Origin: Mactromeris polynyma
Taxonomy: Eukaryota; Mollusca; Bivalvia; Venerida; Mactridae
Length of the DNA: 64,000 nt
Direction: 5' to 3'
NCBI GenBank assembly: GCA_032209605.1
Contig: JASFXZ010000037.1
Span: 1,426,001-1,490,000 of the forward strand
Shown here in pieces: positions 58,034 to 64,000 of the stretch (its first letter is position 1; every line of letters starts with the position of its first letter). The translations under genes and the position numbers were made by a program. Under the pieces are notes generated by a model that saw only the letters and a program-made list of their open reading frames with translations, ran no database searches and was not told where the DNA came from.

Positions 58034-58215
58034 TTAATTACCTGAATAACAAATAAGTAGTTGTGTTTCAAATTCAAATATCTCTTTCAGGAACATGATA
58101 TGCCTTATACCCATTAGTGACAAAAACATGCATCTTATGACGTGCACGCAACGATCAAATATTTGCAATATCATTGTTTTATTTTCAAATAAAACCGACC
58201 ATCTGTTCAGACGAG
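58034..58215. repeat. Repeat shared with the window's right edge
   Basis: CTGAATAACAAATAAGTAGTT occurs here at about 58,042 and directly at about 63,966, and ACCGACCATCTGTTCAGACG (about 58,193) occurs inverted at about 63,933. The order differs, so a rearranged dispersed repeat. Confidence 0.5.
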
Positions 58216-59157
58216 TTATCACATATCCGTGTATATTTCTACGATACAATAACAGTTAATATCATATTGCACAGTGTGCATATACTACGCAAATGAGCGG
58301 AAAAACCTAAATGAAAATTATACGCTGCTTGTTTACAATTTACAAAACGAATAATGATGAAAAATAATAACACTTTTGATGTATTAAATAAGAACCCTCA
58401 TGAACACTGCAGCAAACACAAAAATAAATATGGTAACATTTACCGTTAACATGCAAGTTACTTATATGATAGATTTACTAAGCATGTTCAGCAAAATTCT
58501 TCCAACGTACATATCCAATTAAGTGAGTTCATTCCATCTCAAATGATTCATGTTTCAGACCTTATCAACACATTTTCAGTTTACACAGGAACTTTTAAAA
58601 AATTATATTTATCTTTGCACAAGAGCTCAATCCTTTATCAATCAAAATGTATTAAATTCCGTACACTTGATTACAATCCGAGTCAGAGAGATTCAACCTG
58701 GGACCAACATGTATATATTGGTCCCAGATTGAACGGACACGCTGAACGCGTGTATACTGAATGACGTCAGAGACTTGTTTACGTCATTAAATATATTTTT
58801 CGATGACATTTTGAGAGGAATTGTTTTCCTTTATTTACGAATTACAGTTACGCATGAAATAAGTGAATTGTTAGATACCAGTATATTTAATAAAATAGAA
58901 AATGATAAAAAAAGAAAAAGAAATAGGGGTTGAAAAGTCTTCAAAGTAGGGGTTGAAAAAGTCTTCAAAGTAGAGGTTGAGAAAGATAAATGTAGGGGTT
59001 GAAAATATTCAAACTAGGGGTTGAAAAGTCTCCACAGGTAGGGGTTGAAAAGTCTTGAAATCAGGGTTGAAAAGTCCTGGGGTTGAAAAGTCTTCATTTG
59101 AAAATTGGGGTTGAAAAGTCTTGGGGTTGAAAAGTCTGTAAGCCATTGTAAGGGTAT

Positions 59158-60215
59158 TAATGAAACATATTTAAGAAATATCGGAACAATTTTTGCTATA
59201 GTTAGGTGCTGAACCTTTCGCCTAGTGTTAAAGTTCTTTCTGATGGAGTGTGAGGATAAAGGGCCCAATTGTGTTTATGATAAAAAAAATGTGTTACTTT
59301 GATCTTGCTGCTGCATATACTCTTTGACGGTTTGTTGTTCTTTAATTGTGTATTTCTTTACTTTTCTGCTTTAACAATGGATTTAGTTACATGTTTATTA
59401 TAACCATGACATATTAATGTCTCCATGTAAAATTTAATGGTATTAAAAATCATTAGCCAATAACAATATATTTTAAAAGTATCAGTTGACAGCTGCTAAA
59501 ATTATTAAACTAAAACTATCTGAATGGACAAAAACAACTTTATGCCTTTTTGATGATATAAATACTGTACTAAAGTATATTCAGAATTTGTTTGCAATAT
59601 TTTATTTTAGCTTAAGTTAACAGGCGACAGGATTGCAATAATTTGAACTTGCTATTTAAATTTGTATAGCAGAATATCAATGTATCATTTCCTATAATGG
59701 CAATAATTAACCTCACAATTTGTCTGTTGTTCAAGACACAACAAAAATCAGATTTCCCACTCTTCCCAAAAAATATTCAAGGACTCTTCAAAGGGTATTT
59801 TCACAAAATTCAAGGACCAAAACAGCATTTGTACTGCTATTTTATTCATTCAACATGTCTTTCAAATTAACTTTTTCCATGAACATTTAAGTATTAAACT
59901 TCAAATTATGAACTAATATACAAGGAAATGTTACACGCACTTCAACGCGAGTTTTCCAAGGCTTTCAAAGTCACTATTTTTTATCTGTTCAAAGTGAGTT
60001 TATTATACAGTAGGAGAACCATGTGACATACCGTGACTAAGGTCTGGGATGTTGTTGAAAGGGAAACTTCATTTCTGTAGGTATTTGTAACACTGTCTGC
60101 TATGACAAGTCTCCAGGTTGAAAGGTTTCATTCACACATTTGCACCATAAGGCCACCTAACATTTGTTTGTTGCATCTTCAAAATATATGTTCTTTATTT
60201 TGACATTCTCAGTAC
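59158..60215. other. Candidate intron, nothing recognised
   Basis: Lies between the 26-nt and the terminal candidate exons. No repeat or gene identified by eye. Confidence 0.35.
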
Positions 60216-60241
60216 CTCACATACAGCTTCTTCGGAACTTC
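60216..60241 (-). CDS. Candidate 26-nt microexon
   Basis: Minus-strand acceptor CTTTTATTGCAG and donor GTGAG|GTACTGAG. In the phase needed by the exon at 56,206-56,331 it reads SSEEAVCE, acidic like that exon. Very short, so support rests on splice sites and phase only. Confidence 0.35.
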
Positions 60242-60984
60242 CTGCAATAAAAGGTAAATAAATAAAATACTGCATTAGACTTTCCAATGGATAATAATGC
60301 ATTTTGCCTTTCATCTCAAATAATGTTTTAGAACAGCCATTCATTTACTGATCGTGTATCTGAAGACATCAATTTGAAGATGTCATCAGACAATTATCTT
60401 AATTGAGATTCTCCATCTATCATTGGCAGTGTTTACCATGGACTTTTAAAATTGAAAGTCATTGCAATTTCATATCCGAGGCCAATGTCATTTCCAAGTA
60501 TTGGAGGTCATACAGGAATATGCTAAATCGAGTCGACGCTTATGTACTTAACCACATTCAGTCTGCATGTAATAATGAAATTGAAAGTTGAAACTGAAAG
60601 TACATTTTCGGAAAATCGCTGTAAGGTTAGAACATGTGATCAGTGTATTTAATACAACCTGCGAGTTTAAACGTTTACATGTTAATTATCACGCATGTTT
60701 GAACGATACATGACTTATGAATGAGGGAAAATACTGCAAAATATTAAACAGAGCACAGAGACGAATGCTGGCTGCATCATAACAATAACAAATAAAATGT
60801 AGGTCAACCACGCGATGGGTCAACCACAATGTTGAAACGATAAAATCCAATAATTATACAGTTGAAAAGATTAGTTAATGACATCAATCATAATATACAA
60901 CAAAATGACATACCTTAATTTAGCTTTTGTAGCCTACAAAATCAATAATGACGTTTCAACGCACAATCGTTCGCTTCCCGACAT

Positions 60985-61012
60985 AGATTCCCGCCGGTCT
61001 GTGCATGCGCAC
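60985..61012. promoter_or_regulatory. E2F-like and NRF1-like motifs
   Basis: TTCCCGCCGG (E2F-like) and GTGCATGCGCAC (NRF1 core GCATGCGC) lie within 25 bp in a local GC-rich island, upstream of the minus-strand candidate gene. A donor-like TTAAG|GTATGT at 60,914 on the minus strand could end a 5' exon. Confidence 0.35.
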
Positions 61013-61024
61013 AATAGGCTCTGT

Positions 61025-61257
61025 GGTGGGACTGAAATCCGTTATCCGGGATCCGGGATTCTCCGGGATCGAGTTTTAAAAATTGTTCGAGTGGAACATA
61101 TGTTAACTGAAGGGTGTGAACGAATGTTCCTCTATCCGTTATTGACCGTTGATAACTACAATATAGTCCAAATTATCGATCCCGGATTTTCCCACCAAAG
61201 TCCCGGATTTTCTTAAAGTCCCGGATTTTCTTTAAGTCCCGGATTTAAGTCCCACCC
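61025..61257. mobile_element. 233-bp MITE with 10-bp target duplication
   Basis: Begins GGTGGGACT and ends AGTCCCACC(C), with TAGGCTCTGT directly duplicated on both sides (61,015-61,024 and 61,258-61,267). The interior is made of CCGGGAT/ATCCCGG and AAGTCCCGGATTTTCTTT repeats. The 9-10-bp TSD fits a Mutator-like non-autonomous element. Confidence 0.8.
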
Positions 61258-61267
61258 TAGGCTCTGT

Positions 61268-62565
61268 TCGATTTTCCCCCCAATTTTGTTCTTAACCGAG
61301 TCCATTGCACAACGGGCTAACAGAATTCAATATGCACGGCGTTGACACGCCGTGCAATAAAAAATAAATAGAAATAATAACCATACAGCGATTTACAGAC
61401 TCGGAACTCTCACACGAACTTGCTAACCTCACACTTAATCGCTAATTATAAAACTCACTCTGTAATATTTCCCCAATTACAATATTCCCGCCCCCTATCT
61501 GTCCATGGTCAATTAGCTTGTCAATTCATTTCCCCCTCTCGTTATCCCTTACAATTCTCCATGTTTGTATTTGATTATTAGTCACACAATTCCGTACGTA
61601 GATGTTTCCCCTTAAACATCTTAAACTCCGAAGGTCGTATGCTGATGTTTCCGTGGGATCTGTGGGGAGGCATTTGTATTTTGATTGTGGCCATCCTTGT
61701 ACCAATTTAATACTTCCCTTACAGATATAACTTCATTTCGTCTTTAAACATTAGTGTCCGGCATGCAGTTGACAATGTACGAAAATCTATCGATAGTTGA
61801 TTTCTTTAAACTCTTACAGTCGGAAGTTTTCATGATATCTGAGTTTAAATCAAAGCGCTGGGAGCGCTTAAGACCTAGGGCTGCTGATAGCTGGATCGTG
61901 GATTTGCTTGCTTGGAAGAGACGTAGTGACTTGTTTGTAAATAAATAATCACATTATTTACTTTATGTCAGCGGTGAATTTGTTATCGTGTGCAGACTAT
62001 ACAAGCCGATATTATGCTTTAGTGATATTTGGTGAAAATAACATTATAATACTTCTCACAAATTGTCGATTACAGTATTTAGTTAGCAGACCTAAACAGT
62101 AAATAATGACAAGAAAGTTTCAATTTGAAGAAACAAAATTATGACAAGCAGTCAAACTTTCAAAAGCTAAACTTAGCTTTACATTCTCGAGACAAGCATG
62201 TCACCAATGTATCACGTCTGTGCAGTTTCATAATCTCCAGCTGTTCACCATCCGTAAAACTGGGTTAAATGCATATGCAGTTGGGAAAATTTAATCAAAT
62301 ATCAAATGAATCATGAGCTTATTTCGTCTAAATATATAAATTTGACTGACGATACTGTATCCAAAGTCATTTGTCCTCCACCTCTGAACTCTGATTCACG
62401 AAGAGACGTTATTTTCTTGGGGAAGAGCAGGTTGGTACTGGTTGATAACCAAGTAGCAGTGGTTAGGTCAGGTCACCGTCATATATGACTGTAATGCTAA
62501 GCCCTAAAATGCCAATAGTAATGTATAGTTTGTCCTCATGAAAATTCCGTTGATTGTTCACGGCA
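61268..62565. other. Non-coding stretch with repeat B similarity
   Basis: About 61,380-61,445 resembles part of family B (GCTAACCTCACACTTAATCGCT), and GGATCTGTGGGGAGGCATTTG at about 61,656 resembles its other end inverted. No supported gene. Confidence 0.4.
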
Positions 62566-62569
62566 AATT

Positions 62570-63180
62570 GAAAAAAATTATTACAAAACGGATCGAGCCT
62601 AAAAATGGAATTTCAAAACGGGTTCTTTAATTTATGTCTTTATTGTTCGAGTTTTCCTTTAAAGTCTCGTAAAATAGGACGCATTTTACAATTGTAGACT
62701 GGTGTCCAGCTATTTCATGATGAAATAAGTCGTTTATGTCATGTTATCTAATAATGAATTAAATCATATCTAGGAATTTTGAAATTTTTACAAAAATGGT
62801 ATTACAAAACGGTATTACAAAACGGGTTCTTTAAAAGAGTGTCTTTATTGCTTGAGTTTTCCTATTAGGTCTTGTGAAATAATACTTTTTTTACAATTGT
62901 AGACTCGTGTCCAGCTATCTCATGATCAAATAAGACGTTTCTGACAACTTTGAAATTTTTATTACAAAACGGGTCGAGTCTCAAAAAATTGTATTACAAA
63001 ACGGGTTCTTTAAATTAATGTCTGCATTGGTCGAGTTTACCTTTAAAGTCTTGTAAAATAAGACTCATTTTACAATTGTAGACTGGTGTACAGCTATTTC
63101 ATGATGAAATAAGACGCCTTTCTGTCAACTTTTAAATTTTTATTACAAAACGGGTTTTTATTACAAAACGGGTTGCAACA
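62570..63180 (+). repeat. Tandem repeat of about 180-204-bp units
   Basis: AACGGGTTCTTTAA starts at about 62,617, 62,821 and 63,000; each unit continues with TTTACAATTGTAGACT and CAGCTAT(T/C)TCATGAT and ends in clustered ATTACAAAACGGGT motifs. Inverted relatives lie at 49,560-49,770. Confidence 0.75.
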
Positions 63181-64000
63181 CACCGTATCCTATTGATTGC
63201 ACACGGGGAACCAAATTGCAAAACGTTACGAAACGTGTACCGCAAATACAGTTAGTCAAGGGGATTTTGACATCTGTTCACGCAGACTGCGCGTTTTTGT
63301 GGCAACGGTCTAGACAGAGATGGGTTAATATGCATCGTGCTTAGGATTTCGGAGTAGCAAGGTTTGCAAGGTGAGTTTGTACAAGTATAAACATTCTTAG
63401 TAAGAGGATCTTGTTATTTCTGAATAGATATACGAGAAGGTCAAGATAATTGACAAATATGTCGTGATAAAAATAAATTTAATTTCTAGCAAAGTGATGC
63501 ACGAGTTTCTTAACAAAACAGCTTAATTTGATCAGCAGTGTAGTGTCATTCGTTGATAAAAGTTGTTTAAATTTAATAACATTTGGTCCATGAAAGCAGT
63601 TCGTTGGTATTTTGTTTCCTTATTTCATTAAAGAATGATATATCCATTTATCAAGGTTTAATAGGGAGAATTGCATGCACGCTAATCGGACACGCGACCT
63701 AGACATACTCCGGATTAGTACATGTATATATATATGGGTATCCTTTTAACCCCGCAGTACAAACAAACATATTACGTTACTTAACATCGTGACGAATCGT
63801 AATGAAAACAAAGTCCCATATCCAATATTCGCGTCACTGTGGTTCGACCAACTTCCAATCCTATACATTTTTAGAAGGAAAATATCTTCAAATCACGATA
63901 ATTAAAAATCTCTTAAAGGTATATTATATCGTCTGAACAGATGGTCGGTATTGTTTGTTAGCTTTCTGAATAACAAATAAGTAGTTATGTTTCAAATTCA
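63181..64000. other. Window end, non-coding
   Basis: No gene recognised. The last 70 bases match 58,034-58,215 in rearranged order, so another dispersed copy begins here and is cut off. Confidence 0.4.

Larger units (their letters stand above)
56371..59144. mobile_element. 2.77-kb element with tandem-array inverted ends
   Basis: The left end (56,371-56,515) has about five spaced copies of AAGACTTTTCAACCCCTA; the right end (58,925-59,140) has about nine of the inverse TAGGGGTTGAAAAGTCTT. Both terminate in AGACTTTT(A/C)AACCCC. The 13-bp flanks are identical. TIRs built from short tandem repeats are known in some Mutator-related (for example Rehavkus) and foldback elements, but those make 9-10-bp TSDs. 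No transposase is visible; a 26-codon open segment (RLWDKYDERDIVCEDFQREI, about 57,224-57,300, minus) may be a relic. It contains an internal 45-bp direct repeat (57,297 and 57,551) and a 17-bp stem-loop. Confidence 0.7.

Noticed and set aside
48815..63180. A giant 14-kb transposon bounded by the inverted motifs at 48.8/49.6 kb and 62.4/63.1 kb
   Set aside because: The order of the matching motifs is not mirror-symmetric (both left and right positions increase), and the interval contains candidate host exons; dispersed repeats explain it better.

Overview
The window is AT-rich eukaryotic, metazoan-style genomic DNA: genes are split by GT-AG introns, non-coding space is large, and repeats dominate. 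Tc1, PIF/Harbinger and LINE content plus dispersed repeats carrying GGACAGACGGACAGAC-like and GAGAGGGAGACA-like segments suggest a lophotrochozoan, most likely a bivalve mollusc; this is inference, because no diagnostic host gene is complete here. Most of the window is accessory DNA: several transposons, some nested, with a few short exon-like pieces of host genes between them.

Layout. 1-0.6 kb: copy of a dispersed repeat that recurs at 27.4-28.2 kb. 1.9-5.6 kb: a 5'-truncated non-LTR retrotransposon (minus strand) with a long open endonuclease/reverse-transcriptase ORF. 6.04-14.13 kb: a nearly complete PIF/Harbinger transposon with a six-exon HARBI1-like transposase (plus strand, broken) and a convergent eight-exon Myb/SANT-like partner gene (minus strand). 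18.2-19.3 and 22.3-23.0 kb: decayed LINE fragments. 21.36-24.62 kb: three small candidate exons of an unidentified plus-strand gene, two of them tandem duplicates. 28.6-45.0 kb: a nested structure in which satellite-like arrays in inverted orientation flank about 3.5 kb, and an 11,084-bp palindromic element sits inside one array. 47.8-48.4 kb: LINE 3' remnant. 49.93-51.43 kb: intact Tc1-like transposon with perfect 30-bp TIRs. 52-54.5 kb: SINE-like copies, a roughly 390-bp tandem repeat and a TA-flanked MITE. 56.2-60.24 kb: two candidate exons of a minus-strand host gene whose intron carries a 2.8-kb element with tandem-array inverted ends. 61.0 kb: a 233-bp MITE with a 10-bp TSD in promoter-like sequence. 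62.5-63.2 kb: a tandem subterminal-type repeat.

The most unusual object is the palindromic element at 28,859-39,942. It starts AGTAGAGG and ends CCTCTACT, is flanked by an exact 6-bp duplication (CATAGC) that reconstitutes the interrupted satellite unit, and consists of two very similar arms (6,274 and 4,267 bp) around a 543-bp spacer. The length difference between arms (2,007 bp) is exactly two extra 909-bp tandem units, ten extra 17-bp minisatellite copies and one 19-bp indel. Each arm carries an outward-pointing set of small ORFs: a short C2H2 zinc-finger ORF next to the spacer, a basic lysine/arginine-rich ORF, and a 214-aa ORF with an N-terminal C2H2 finger and acidic repeats. The 6-bp TSD and AGT...ACT ends fit Polinton/Maverick-type integration, but no polymerase B, integrase, ATPase or protease ORF is present, so it is either a highly derived non-autonomous relative or a different foldback element family.
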